From: Mycobacterium sp.
GTDB taxonomy: Bacteria; Actinomycetota; Actinomycetes; Mycobacteriales; Mycobacteriaceae
DNA length: 6,772 nt
Direction: 5' to 3'
Assembly (NCBI GenBank): GCA_028706695.1
Contig: JAQTVU010000133.1
Coordinates: 1 to 6,772, forward strand
In this document: piece after piece, positions 1 through 6,139 of the stretch
How positions within the stretch are numbered: position 1 is the stretch's first letter
How the letters are laid out: each line of letters opens with the position of its first letter
Made by a program: the position numbers and the translations under genes
The notes under the pieces: model-generated
Seen by the model: only the letters and a program-made list of their open reading frames with translations
Databases searched by the model: none
What the model was told of the DNA's origin: nothing

Positions 1-1
1 C

Positions 2-481
2 CTGACCGACGCCGCCGGGGTCGGCGCGGGCCTGGCGATCATGCGCATCCCGCTCGCGCTGCCGCTGGCCTCCCTGGTGTTTTTGGGCGCCTTCATCCCG
101 CTGGTCGGTGCCGTGATCGCCGGCTTCCTGGCCGTCGTGGTCGCCCTGTTGGCCAAGGGGCTGCTCTATGCGCTCATCACGCTGGGGCTGCTCGTCGCGG
201 TGAACCAGCTCGAGGCGCATCTGCTGCAGCCGCTGGTGATGGGTCGTGCGGTCTCGATTCACCCGCTCGCGGTCGTGCTGGCCATCTCCACCGGCGGGGT
301 GCTGGCCGGGATCGTCGGCGCCCTGCTGGCCGTGCCGACGGTCGCGTTCCTCAACAACGCGATGCGGGTACTGCTCGCACCCAACCCGCGGGCCGCCGCC
401 GAGATCGGGGCGGCGGGTGGCGACGAAGCCGGGATCAGCTTGCAGGCCGAACCGGATCAACCCCCGAACGATTCCGATTGA
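2..481 (+). CDS. AI-2E/PerM family membrane protein, C-terminal part (5' end outside window)
   Basis: The reading frame is open from base 2 and ends at TGA 479-481, so the visible 159 residues are the C-terminal part of a longer protein. An internal ATG at 41 should not be taken as the start, because the frame is already coding before it. The sequence has three hydrophobic stretches, then the pattern QLEAHLLQPLVMGRAV followed by HPLAVV and GGVLAGIVGALLAVP. This QP-x-V-x-G...HPL...GG..G..GA..AVP signature is typical of the last part of AI-2E transporter-like (PerM) proteins of the inner membrane. Members have been linked to autoinducer-2 export or ion antiport, but the substrate of mycobacterial members is unknown to me. 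The last ~45 residues are a hydrophilic, acidic cytosolic-looking tail. By position it corresponds to M. tuberculosis Rv0205. It is convergent with mmpL3, with 4 bp between stops. Confidence 0.9.
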   Translation: MTDAAGVGAGLAIMRIPLALPLASLVFLGAFIPLVGAVIAGFLAVVVALLAKGLLYALITLGLLVAVNQLEAHLLQPLVMGRAVSIHPLAVVLAISTGGVLAGIVGALLAVPTVAFLNNAMRVLLAPNPRAAAEIGAAGGDEAGISLQAEPDQPPNDSD

Positions 482-485
482 GGCG

Positions 486-3230
486 CTACAGCCGTCCCTC
501 GCGGCGCAGCAGATCCTGGGCGCTGAGCGCCCCGCCGACGCGGCGCCGCTGGGGGGCCTTCTCGGCGTCCTGGTCAGCGCCGCCGGCCTGCATCTTCTCG
601 GTCGCCGGTTCGGACTCGCCGCCCTCCCCGCGTTGGGCTGGCCGGGCGCTGGACGGCTCTGCGGACTCGCCCGTGTGGTCGCCGTGACGGTTCGACGCGA
701 CCGGCATGGCGCGGGTCTGACCGCTCGACGAAGGACCGGCGGGCGCCGGCGGCTGCGGGCGGACCGGGGCAGACGGGCCCGAACCCGGGCCACGCGGGTC
801 GGTGGCGGGGCCGGGCCGCGAGGACTCCGGCGCGCCCGGATGGGTCGCGCCCGGATGGGTGGGGTCGTGCGGCGGTCGCGGGGCCGCGCGCCCGACGCTG
901 GCCGCATAGACGGGCGGGCGGGCCGGCCGCCCGGCGAGGGCGGGCCGCTTGCGCTCGTCGGGCAGGTCGATCTCGCCCAACCCGATGCGGTTCTGCAGGC
1001 GGCGCGCCCAACGCGGCGCCCACCAACAGTCGTCGCCCAGCAATTTCATCACCGAGGGCACCAGGAACATCCGGACCACCGTCGCGTCCAGCAGCAGCGC
1101 CGCCATCAGCCCGAACGCGAGGTATTTCATCATCACCAGATCGGAGAACACGAACGAGCCGGCGACCACGGCAAGCACCAACGCGGCGGCCGTGATGAGC
1201 CGGCCGGTGGTCGCGGTCCCGATCCGGACGGCTTCCTGCGTCGACATGCCCTGTTCTCGCGCCTCGACCATCCGGGACACCAGGAACACCTCGTAGTCGG
1301 TGGCCAATCCGTAGCCGACGGCGACGACGAGGGCGATGATCACCACCATCAGCGGTGTGGGTGTGAAATTGAGCCACTTCGAGAAGTGCCCGTCAACGAA
1401 GATCCACGTCAAGATGCCCATGGTGGAGCCCAACGTCAGCGCGCTCATCACCGCCGCCTTGATCGGCAGGACGAACGACCCGAACGCCAGGAACATCAAC
1501 AGCATTGTGGTGGTGAGCAGCACGACCACCATCAGCGGAGCCTTCGCCACCAGACTGTGAATCGAGTCCTGCTCGAGTGCCGGGGTGCCGCCGACCAAGA
1601 TCCTGATCCCCCTGGGCGGCGCGATGCTGCGCAGCTCGCCGATCTTCTTGGCCGCGTCATTGGAGTTGACCAACCCGTTCTGCAGGACCCGCACCGACGG
1701 ATCCTTGGACGCGCCCGGCGCGTAGCTGCGCTCCTGCCACATGTTGGCGGGGTCGTTGCCCTGCTCGCTGAACCCGCTCATCTCCATCGCCTTGCTGCGG
1801 ACGGCGGCGACCTGGGTGTCGGTGACGGGCTGGTGGTTGCTGGACTGGATCACCAGCGTTAGCGGGGTGGTGCGGTAGCCCGGGAAGAGCTTGTCGAAGT
1901 GCTCCTGCGCCAGGCGCACCGCATTGTTGGGGGGCAGGTATTTCTCGCTCATGCCACCGAACGACAGGTTGGCCAGCGGGATGACCAGCAGGATCATCCC
2001 GACGACGATCGGGATGGCGAACATCAGCGGGCGCTTCATCACCCAGTTGACCAGCTTGCCCCAGAAACCGGCCTCGACCTCCTCGCGGGTCTTGGTTTTC
2101 TGCAGCCGGTCGGCGAGCCAATTGAGGTAGGCGCGGGAGACCTTCCAGTTCCGCAGGAACGGCACCCGGAACAGGGTTCGCACGCCGAGCGCGTCGACGT
2201 GCCGGCCCAAGATCGCCAGGCACGCGGGCAGCAGCGTGATCGACAGCAGCGCCGCAAGCGACACCGCCGCGATGAGCGCATAGGTCAGCGACTTCACGAA
2301 GCCCTGCGGCAACAGCAACAGGCTGGCGCCCGACGCGGCGATCAGCACCGCCGAGAAGGTGACGGTGCGACCGGCCGTCATGACGGTGCGCCGCACCGCG
2401 GCCTCGGTGTCGTAGCCCTCCGCGATCTCCTCCCGGAACCGGCTCACCACGAACAGGCCGTAATCCACGGCGATGCCCAGGCCGATCAGCGAGACCACCG
2501 GCTGGGCGAAGAAATGGACCGGCCCGAACAGTGCGACGATGCGCAGGATGCCCAGCGCGCCGGCGATGCTCAGGCCGCCGACCATCACCGGCAGGCAGGC
2601 GGCGACCGCGCCGCCGAACACCAGGAACAGCACCACCGCCACCAGCGGCAGCGCCAAGACTTCCATTCGTCGCTGGTCGGTGGCGATGGTGCCGGTCAAC
2701 GCGTTGGCTATCGGCTCGAGGCCGGCGAGTTGGACCGTGCCGCCGTCGAGTTTCTGCAGGTCCGGGGCGATGCTCTTGTAGTTGTTCAGGATCGTGTCGT
2801 CATCGTCGCCTTTGAGCGGGATCGTGACGAACGTGTACTCCTTGTTGGGGGTGACCATTCCCTTGACCACCGGACTGGTGGTGTCGGGTGCCCGCAGGTA
2901 TCCGGCCCACCCCATGACCTGTTTGGGATGGTCTTTTTGGAAGTGGTTGAGCTGATCGGTGATCTGCTTCGACCACGCCGGGTCGTTCACGGTCTTGCCC
3001 TTGGGTGCCTTGAAGATGGCGACGATGTGGCCGGTGCGGTCGCGGCCGTAGACGTTGTCGCCGATCACCGAGGCCTTCACCGACTGGCTGCCCTCGTCGT
3101 AGAACCCGCTCTGGGTAACGTGTTTACCCAGGCTCATCCCGAACACGCCGCCGAGCAGGCAAAGAGCCACCGTGACTCCGATCACGATGTACCGGTAGCG
3201 GTACACAGTTCGACCCCACCAGGCGAACAC
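486..3230 (-). CDS. mmpL3: Trehalose monomycolate exporter MmpL3 (RND superfamily)
   Basis: This 914-residue inner-membrane transporter is the mycobacterial flippase/exporter of trehalose monomycolate, driven by proton motive force and required for building the mycomembrane. The N-terminus MFAWWGRTVY and the C-terminus SAQDLLRREGRL match my memory of the family. Predicted layout: TM1 ~14-34, first periplasmic domain ~35-190, TM2-6 ~191-340, cytosolic linker ~341-398, TM7 ~400-420, second periplasmic domain ~421-560, TM8-12 ~563-725, then a cytosolic tail. The proton-relay pairs are intact: D256-Y257 in GIAVDYG and D645-Y646 in ATDYEVF, the same numbering as M. smegmatis; S293 is also kept. 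The GTG start at 3230 is supported by GAGGAG five bases upstream and by the conserved N-terminus. Residues ~762-900 are Pro/Gly-rich, low complexity, and shorter than the tails I recall (total 944 aa in M. tuberculosis, 1013 in M. smegmatis). It is the last gene of the trmB-NYN-mmpL3 operon. Confidence 0.97.
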   Translation of the reverse strand: MFAWWGRTVYRYRYIVIGVTVALCLLGGVFGMSLGKHVTQSGFYDEGSQSVKASVIGDNVYGRDRTGHIVAIFKAPKGKTVNDPAWSKQITDQLNHFQKDHPKQVMGWAGYLRAPDTTSPVVKGMVTPNKEYTFVTIPLKGDDDDTILNNYKSIAPDLQKLDGGTVQLAGLEPIANALTGTIATDQRRMEVLALPLVAVVLFLVFGGAVAACLPVMVGGLSIAGALGILRIVALFGPVHFFAQPVVSLIGLGIAVDYGLFVVSRFREEIAEGYDTEAAVRRTVMTAGRTVTFSAVLIAASGASLLLLPQGFVKSLTYALIAAVSLAALLSITLLPACLAILGRHVDALGVRTLFRVPFLRNWKVSRAYLNWLADRLQKTKTREEVEAGFWGKLVNWVMKRPLMFAIPIVVGMILLVIPLANLSFGGMSEKYLPPNNAVRLAQEHFDKLFPGYRTTPLTLVIQSSNHQPVTDTQVAAVRSKAMEMSGFSEQGNDPANMWQERSYAPGASKDPSVRVLQNGLVNSNDAAKKIGELRSIAPPRGIRILVGGTPALEQDSIHSLVAKAPLMVVVLLTTTMLLMFLAFGSFVLPIKAAVMSALTLGSTMGILTWIFVDGHFSKWLNFTPTPLMVVIIALVVAVGYGLATDYEVFLVSRMVEAREQGMSTQEAVRIGTATTGRLITAAALVLAVVAGSFVFSDLVMMKYLAFGLMAALLLDATVVRMFLVPSVMKLLGDDCWWAPRWARRLQNRIGLGEIDLPDERKRPALAGRPARPPVYAASVGRAAPRPPHDPTHPGATHPGAPESSRPGPATDPRGPGSGPSAPVRPQPPAPAGPSSSGQTRAMPVASNRHGDHTGESAEPSSARPAQRGEGGESEPATEKMQAGGADQDAEKAPQRRRVGGALSAQDLLRREGRL
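518..532. terminator. Perfect GC-rich hairpin at the convergent gene ends (possible bidirectional terminator)
   Basis: GGGCGCTGAGCGCCC forms a six-base-pair all-GC stem closed by a 3-base loop (524-526). It begins 37 bases after the stop of the AI-2E gene and lies inside codons 900-905 of mmpL3. With only 4 bp between the convergent stops there is no free terminator space, so a stem here could serve the plus-strand gene. Neither side has a T-tract, so an intrinsic terminator of the classic kind is not shown. The hairpin may also simply be a by-product of the conserved SAQ codons. Confidence 0.25.
831..860 (-). repeat. Perfect 15-bp tandem duplication in the mmpL3 tail
   Basis: Bases 831-845 and 846-860 are identical (unit CGCGCCCGGATGGGT on the plus strand). 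Read in mmpL3 they encode the pentapeptide THPGA twice (residues 791-795 and 796-800). The repeat is in frame and lies in the Pro-rich cytosolic tail, where it can expand or contract without disrupting the transporter core. Confidence 0.9.
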
Positions 3231-3279
3231 GCAAGCTCCTCACTGGATCAGTAACGACCCACGCAGTGGTTTTCCAGTT
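3231..3279 (-). other. Short NYN gene-mmpL3 spacer with two mutually exclusive small stems
   Basis: The 49-bp gap inside the operon contains the mmpL3 ribosome binding site. The block at 3241-3246, touching that site, can pair either with 3264-3268 (CACTG/CAGTG) or with 3274-3278 (ACTGG/CCAGT). Both stems have only five base pairs and may be chance. I see no terminator or clear promoter here, which fits read-through from the NYN gene. Confidence 0.25.
3236..3241 (-). promoter_or_regulatory. Ribosome binding site of mmpL3
   Basis: On the minus strand GAGGAG lies 5 bases before the GTG at 3228-3230. This strong Shine-Dalgarno match fixes the non-ATG start of mmpL3 and suggests efficient independent initiation despite its distal place in the operon. 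Confidence 0.8.
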
Positions 3280-3990
3280 TCACACACGCGCGGACAGCAG
3301 CGCGGACAGCGGCCGGAACGGCTGCAGCCAGGCTCCCTCGTCGGGCAGCGAATCCAGACCGATCCGCGGCAACGGCTCCCGGAACACACCGGCGATGTCC
3401 TCCAGGTCAACGAAGTCCAAGGTATCCGACGCCAGCGCCCAACTCGCGTGTTCGCGAAATCCGATCACTTGGACGGCGGCCCCGGCGCGGGCGATGTCTT
3501 CCAGCGGCTGACGGAAGGCCTGCCCGTCCGCGGAGGCCACCACGAGGCCGGCGAGCCCCTCGCGGCGCCGCTGTTCGATGTGGGCCAGCATGTCGCGGTC
3601 CACGTCGCTGTCCTCGTCGACCTTCGGCTTCGCGAAGACAGCGAACCCCACGTTACGCAAGGCGTCCACCCACGGTCGAACCACTTCGGCGCTGCCCGGG
3701 GCGATGTTGGTGAAGACGGTGGCCTCGGGCTCGACCACGACGCCCGGACGCCGGGCGCTGATCTCTGCCGTACGCGCCAGCAGCCAACGGCCGAGGGCGT
3801 CGAAGCGGGGCCGTTCCGGTGCCGTCGGCCGGCGCCCGAGGATGGAGCCCAGGCCCATGTCGAGATTGGGCGCGTCCCACACCAGCAGGACGCGGCCGCC
3901 CGGCGCGAAGCGTTCAAGCGCATCGCCGGACAGGACCGCCGGCGGCGCCACGGGTTCAGCTGCTGCGGGGGTCTCTTCTGCCAGGCTCAT
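3280..3990 (-). CDS. NYN-domain (PIN-like) putative ribonuclease
   Basis: This 236-residue soluble protein matches the NYN family, PIN-like metal-dependent RNases. In order: a short acidic, Ala/Pro-rich N-terminus (1-30); the first acidic motif in LVWDAPNLD (D39, N42, D44); a middle acidic cluster, VDEDSDVDRDML (D125-D133); and the third motif VVASADGQAF (S153, D155, F159), which matches the S-x-D-x-x-F pattern of NYN domains. The spread of acidic residues suggests an intact metal-binding site, so RNA cleavage is plausible; substrate unknown. It sits at the position of M. tuberculosis Rv0207c. Three ATG codons run in tandem (3996, 3993, 3990); the third is chosen because AGAGG lies 8 bases before it, while the first is only 2 bases away. 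The first ATG overlaps the trmB stop, so translational coupling is likely. The frame stays open upstream to 4272, but only over trmB. Confidence 0.85.
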   Translation of the reverse strand: MSLAEETPAAAEPVAPPAVLSGDALERFAPGGRVLLVWDAPNLDMGLGSILGRRPTAPERPRFDALGRWLLARTAEISARRPGVVVEPEATVFTNIAPGSAEVVRPWVDALRNVGFAVFAKPKVDEDSDVDRDMLAHIEQRRREGLAGLVVASADGQAFRQPLEDIARAGAAVQVIGFREHASWALASDTLDFVDLEDIAGVFREPLPRIGLDSLPDEGAWLQPFRPLSALLSARV

Positions 3991-3992
3991 CA

Positions 3993-4805
3993 TCATCGCC
4001 TCTGCCAGATGAATTCGGTGACGGCGTTGCCCGCTTCGTGGGCTTTGGTCTCGTACTTGGTGGTCGGCCGGACGACCGAGATCGGCAGCCGGCTGCCCGG
4101 ATCGGCACGCCGCAGCCGGGGCTCGGCGGCGCCGACCTCGGCGATGTGCCCGGCGTAGCCGGCGTGGTCGGTCGCGGCGTGGAGGACACCTCCGGGGAGC
4201 AGCCGATCGGCGACCAGCCCTACCGTGGCCGGCTGCAGGAACCGGCGTTTGTGGTGGCGCGCCTTCGGCCACGGGTCGGGGAAGAAGATGCGCACCCCGG
4301 TCAATGAGGCCGGGGCGATCAGATGTTGCAGCACTTCGACGGCGTTACCCCGGATCAGCCGGATGTTGCCCACGCGTTCGCGGTCGATCGCGCACAGCAG
4401 CTGCGCCAGGCCGCGGCGGTAGATCTCCACCGCGATCACGTCGACGCCGGGCTCCGCGCGGGCCATGGCCAACGTCGAGGTACCGCTGCCGCAGCCGATC
4501 TCGAGCACCACCGGCGCCTCGCGGCCGAACCAGGCGACAGGGTCCAGGGGCTTGGCGTCGGGCAGCCCGTCCGGCCCCACCGACAGCCCCAGGCCCGGCC
4601 AGCGCCGTTCCCAGGTCTCGCGCTGGGGGGCGGACAGGGCCGAGCGTCGCGACCGGAAGCTCGCGGACGGCAGACGGTGTTGTTGGTGGCGGTGCTCGGC
4701 TGAGTCCGGTACCGGGGTCATGCCGTCGCCGGGGCCGCGCTCCACCGGCGAACCGGGACGTCTGCTGATCCCGGATCCGGCATGCATTTGTTCATCGTTA
4801 CCCAT
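3993..4805 (-). CDS. trmB: tRNA (guanine-N7-)-methyltransferase TrmB
   Basis: This 270-residue cytosolic enzyme transfers a methyl group from S-adenosylmethionine to N7 of guanosine 46 in the variable loop of tRNAs. The Rossmann-fold SAM motif I is LEIGCGSGTS (residues 101-110), followed by the acidic E127 in AVEIYRRG and RGNA near 152-155. The family hallmark FPDPWPK is at 175-181, followed by HHKRR. TDH (212-214) and the C-terminal RPTTKYETKA signature (246-255) complete the active-site set. The start is uncertain: in-frame options are TTG 4847, ATG 4805, ATG 4787 and ATG 4721, none with a strong ribosome binding site. ATG 4805 is chosen because its N-terminus contains QMHA, as I recall for the 263-residue M. 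tuberculosis protein Rv0208c. The first ~48 residues are poorly conserved; clear similarity begins at about FRSRRSALS. It is first in the operon with the NYN gene and mmpL3. Confidence 0.93.
   Translation of the reverse strand: MGNDEQMHAGSGISRRPGSPVERGPGDGMTPVPDSAEHRHQQHRLPSASFRSRRSALSAPQRETWERRWPGLGLSVGPDGLPDAKPLDPVAWFGREAPVVLEIGCGSGTSTLAMARAEPGVDVIAVEIYRRGLAQLLCAIDRERVGNIRLIRGNAVEVLQHLIAPASLTGVRIFFPDPWPKARHHKRRFLQPATVGLVADRLLPGGVLHAATDHAGYAGHIAEVGAAEPRLRRADPGSRLPISVVRPTTKYETKAHEAGNAVTEFIWQRR
3999..4003 (-). promoter_or_regulatory. Ribosome binding site of the NYN gene, inside the trmB 3' end
   Basis: AGAGG on the minus strand lies within the last codons of trmB. Its spacing to the three tandem ATGs is 2, 5 and 8 bases, which favours the third and perhaps the second as the true start. 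Confidence 0.6.
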
Positions 4806-4849
4806 GACCGTCCGATGTAGCCGCCCGTGGTCCAGATTGATACCCAATA

Positions 4850-4868
4850 GTTGCCTTCAGCTGGTAAC
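4850..4868. promoter_or_regulatory. Imperfect inverted repeat, candidate operator
   Basis: GTTGCC (4850-4855) and GGTAAC (4863-4868) form an inverted repeat with five of six positions matching and a 7-base spacer containing CAGCT. It lies in the AT-rich patch upstream of trmB, where a regulator could act on either direction. Related half-sites GTTACCC (4797-4803) and GATACCC (4838-4844) are close by. No known regulator motif was recognised. Confidence 0.25.
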
Positions 4869-4917
4869 AGTCGAACGGTGGCTCGCATTTCGCTTACGCA
4901 AGTGCCACTATTCGGTT

Positions 4918-4932
4918 GGTCCGATCGGGACC
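4918..4932. repeat. Inverted repeat containing CCGATCGGG, copy 1 of a repeated palindrome
   Basis: GGTCC and GGACC flank GATCG, giving 5-bp arms. Inside lies the 8-bp palindrome CCGATCGG (4921-4928). The 9-mer CCGATCGGG occurs again at 5003-5011 in the same intergenic region. CGATCG is common in GC-rich actinobacteria, so function is unproven. Confidence 0.35.
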
Positions 4933-5002
4933 TCTCGTCGGCCGCCCGGCAAATGGGCGGCGCCTCGACCACGACCCTACATCCGGTCGCGGCATCCCCG
5001 GG

Positions 5003-5011
5003 CCGATCGGG
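5003..5011. repeat. CCGATCGGG, copy 2 of a repeated palindrome
   Basis: This is an exact second copy of the 9-mer at 4921-4929, with 82 bp between copy starts. It sits just before the purine-rich stretch that leads into the start codon at 5030. Confidence 0.35.
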
Positions 5012-5029
5012 GAGGGGGCAGGGCAGCAC

Positions 5030-6139
5030 ATGACGGGGCAGGGACACCCGATCTTCGCCGACGAGCTGGCGCGATTCGCCGCCGGGCGGGCCGAACCGCG
5101 CCTGACGGCGCTCGCCGCGCGAACCGCCGCGCCGCTGCGGGTGGACGTCCGGGGGCGCCGCGGGGTCGGCCGCGGCACGGTGGCGCGTGCCCTGGCCCGG
5201 GCGGGGAGTACGTCGGGCATCGCGGTGGTGACGCCGCCGGCGGGTCCCGCCGGTCCGGACGCCGACGCGATGGTCGCCGATGTGCTCGTCTACGTCATCG
5301 CCGAGGTGGTAAAGCCCGAGGATGCCGACGCGGTGGCCGCCGCCCGCCGCCCCGTCCTGGCGGTGCTGAACAAGGCCGACCTGGCCGGCTCGCTGTCGGG
5401 CCGCACCGGTGACGGGCCGATGGCGGCGGCGCGGGCGCGCCGGGCGGACCTTTCCGCGCGTCTCGGCGTGCCCGTCGAGCCGATGATCGGTCTGCTCGCC
5501 GTCGCCGCGCTCGACGACTTGGACCCGGGGTTGTGGGCTGCGCTGGTGATGTTGGCCGACCGGCCCGCCAACCTGTTCGACGGCTCCTTCGCCGGATTCC
5601 TCGCGGACGACAATCCGGTGTCCGCCGGCGTGCGGCTGCGCCTGCTGGACACCTTCGACCTGTTCGGCACGGCCCTGGCCGTCGCCGCGATCCGGCAGGG
5701 CAGGCCCGCGGCCCAGGTCCGGACCCTGTTGCGCCGGACGAGTTGCCTCGACGCCGTGCTGGATAGGCTGTCGATGGTCGGCGCCGAGGAGCGCTACCGG
5801 CGGGTGCTGCAAACCGTCGCGGAGCTCGAGGCCCTGGCCGTCACCGACGAGTTGATCGGCGGTTTCCTCACCCGCGACGACACGGTGCTGGCCCGGATGG
5901 CCGCCGCCGTCGACCTGGCCGAGGCCGCCGGCCTGCAGGACGGCCCCGTTTTCGCCGACCGCGACGACCCGGGGGCCCACCTGCGGCGGGCGCTGCGATG
6001 GCAGCGCTACAGCCGTGGACGCCCGACACCCGTCAGCGACCTGCACCGCAGCTGCGGCGCCGACATCGCCCGGGGATCGCTGCGGCTGTGGTCGCGCACC
6101 TGCGGATCGCTGCCCGAGGCGTCCGGGGAGTCAGGATGA
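5030..6139 (+). CDS. Uncharacterised protein with degenerate GTPase (dynamin-like?) motifs, Rv0209-like
   Basis: This 369-residue protein corresponds by position to M. tuberculosis Rv0209 (about 361 aa as I recall). After a short N-terminus, VDVRGRRGVGRGTVARAL (residues 38-55) aligns position by position with the GRPNVGKST P-loop of bacterial GTPases, but the catalytic lysine is R48 and the next residue is G49. A hydrophobic strand, DVLVYVI (84-90), is followed by PVLAVLNKADL, a good G4 motif (NKAD, 114-117). The stretch between the P-loop and this strand is only ~34 residues and has no clear G3 (DxxG), so the switch regions seem reduced. The remainder (~190-369) is predicted mostly helical, with many Arg and Leu. 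ATG 5030 is chosen over TTG 4916 because the upstream residues do not look like protein; AGGG lies 6 bases before it and GGAGG 14 bases before. No membrane segment. Function unknown; true nucleotide binding is doubtful. Confidence 0.85.
   Translation: MTGQGHPIFADELARFAAGRAEPRLTALAARTAAPLRVDVRGRRGVGRGTVARALARAGSTSGIAVVTPPAGPAGPDADAMVADVLVYVIAEVVKPEDADAVAAARRPVLAVLNKADLAGSLSGRTGDGPMAAARARRADLSARLGVPVEPMIGLLAVAALDDLDPGLWAALVMLADRPANLFDGSFAGFLADDNPVSAGVRLRLLDTFDLFGTALAVAAIRQGRPAAQVRTLLRRTSCLDAVLDRLSMVGAEERYRRVLQTVAELEALAVTDELIGGFLTRDDTVLARMAAAVDLAEAAGLQDGPVFADRDDPGAHLRRALRWQRYSRGRPTPVSDLHRSCGADIARGSLRLWSRTCGSLPEASGESG
6125..6130 (+). promoter_or_regulatory. Ribosome binding site of the second gene of the pair
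   Basis: GGGGAG lies 5 bases before ATG 6136, inside the last codons of the preceding gene. Together with the ATGA stop-start overlap it supports coupled translation. Confidence 0.7.

Larger units (their letters stand above)
4806..5029. promoter_or_regulatory. Divergent intergenic region with presumed promoters for the trmB operon and the 5030 gene pair
   Basis: This 224-bp gap is the only sizeable non-coding stretch and must hold the promoters of both outward-facing units unless trmB starts at the TTG at 4847. It includes the most AT-rich patch nearby (about 4832-4870 and 4885-4915). On the minus strand TATTGGGTATCAAT ends about 25 bases before ATG 4805 and could contain a -10-like element. 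I could not find a convincing -35/-10 pair for either direction. Two palindromic elements inside it are listed separately. No riboswitch was recognised. Confidence 0.5.

Noticed and set aside
41..481. ATG at 41 as the start of the AI-2E gene
   Set aside because: The frame is open from base 2 with plausible coding sequence, and 146 residues would be far too short for the family; the start is outside the window.
246..1862. Long plus-strand ORF (538 codons) opposite mmpL3
   Set aside because: It is antisense to the certain mmpL3 frame, has an Arg/His/Gly-biased composition without domains, and arises from GC-rich codon structure.
1899..3254. Plus-strand ORF (451 codons) opposite mmpL3
   Set aside because: It mirrors the mmpL3 codons, is rich in Gln/His/Asp/Arg with no recognisable fold, and spans the mmpL3 start region.
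3997..4272. Upstream extension of the NYN gene to 4272
   Set aside because: The added residues are Arg/Pro-rich translation of trmB in another frame, and three well-placed ATGs exist at 3990-3996.
4916..5029. N-terminal extension of the Rv0209-like gene to TTG 4916
   Set aside because: The 38 extra residues look non-coding, there is no ribosome binding site, and the shorter form fits the expected length.
4718..6046. Minus-strand ORF (442 codons) opposite the Rv0209-like gene
   Set aside because: It has shadow composition and crosses the divergent promoter region into trmB in another frame; the plus-strand frame has GTPase-like motifs and a coupled downstream gene.
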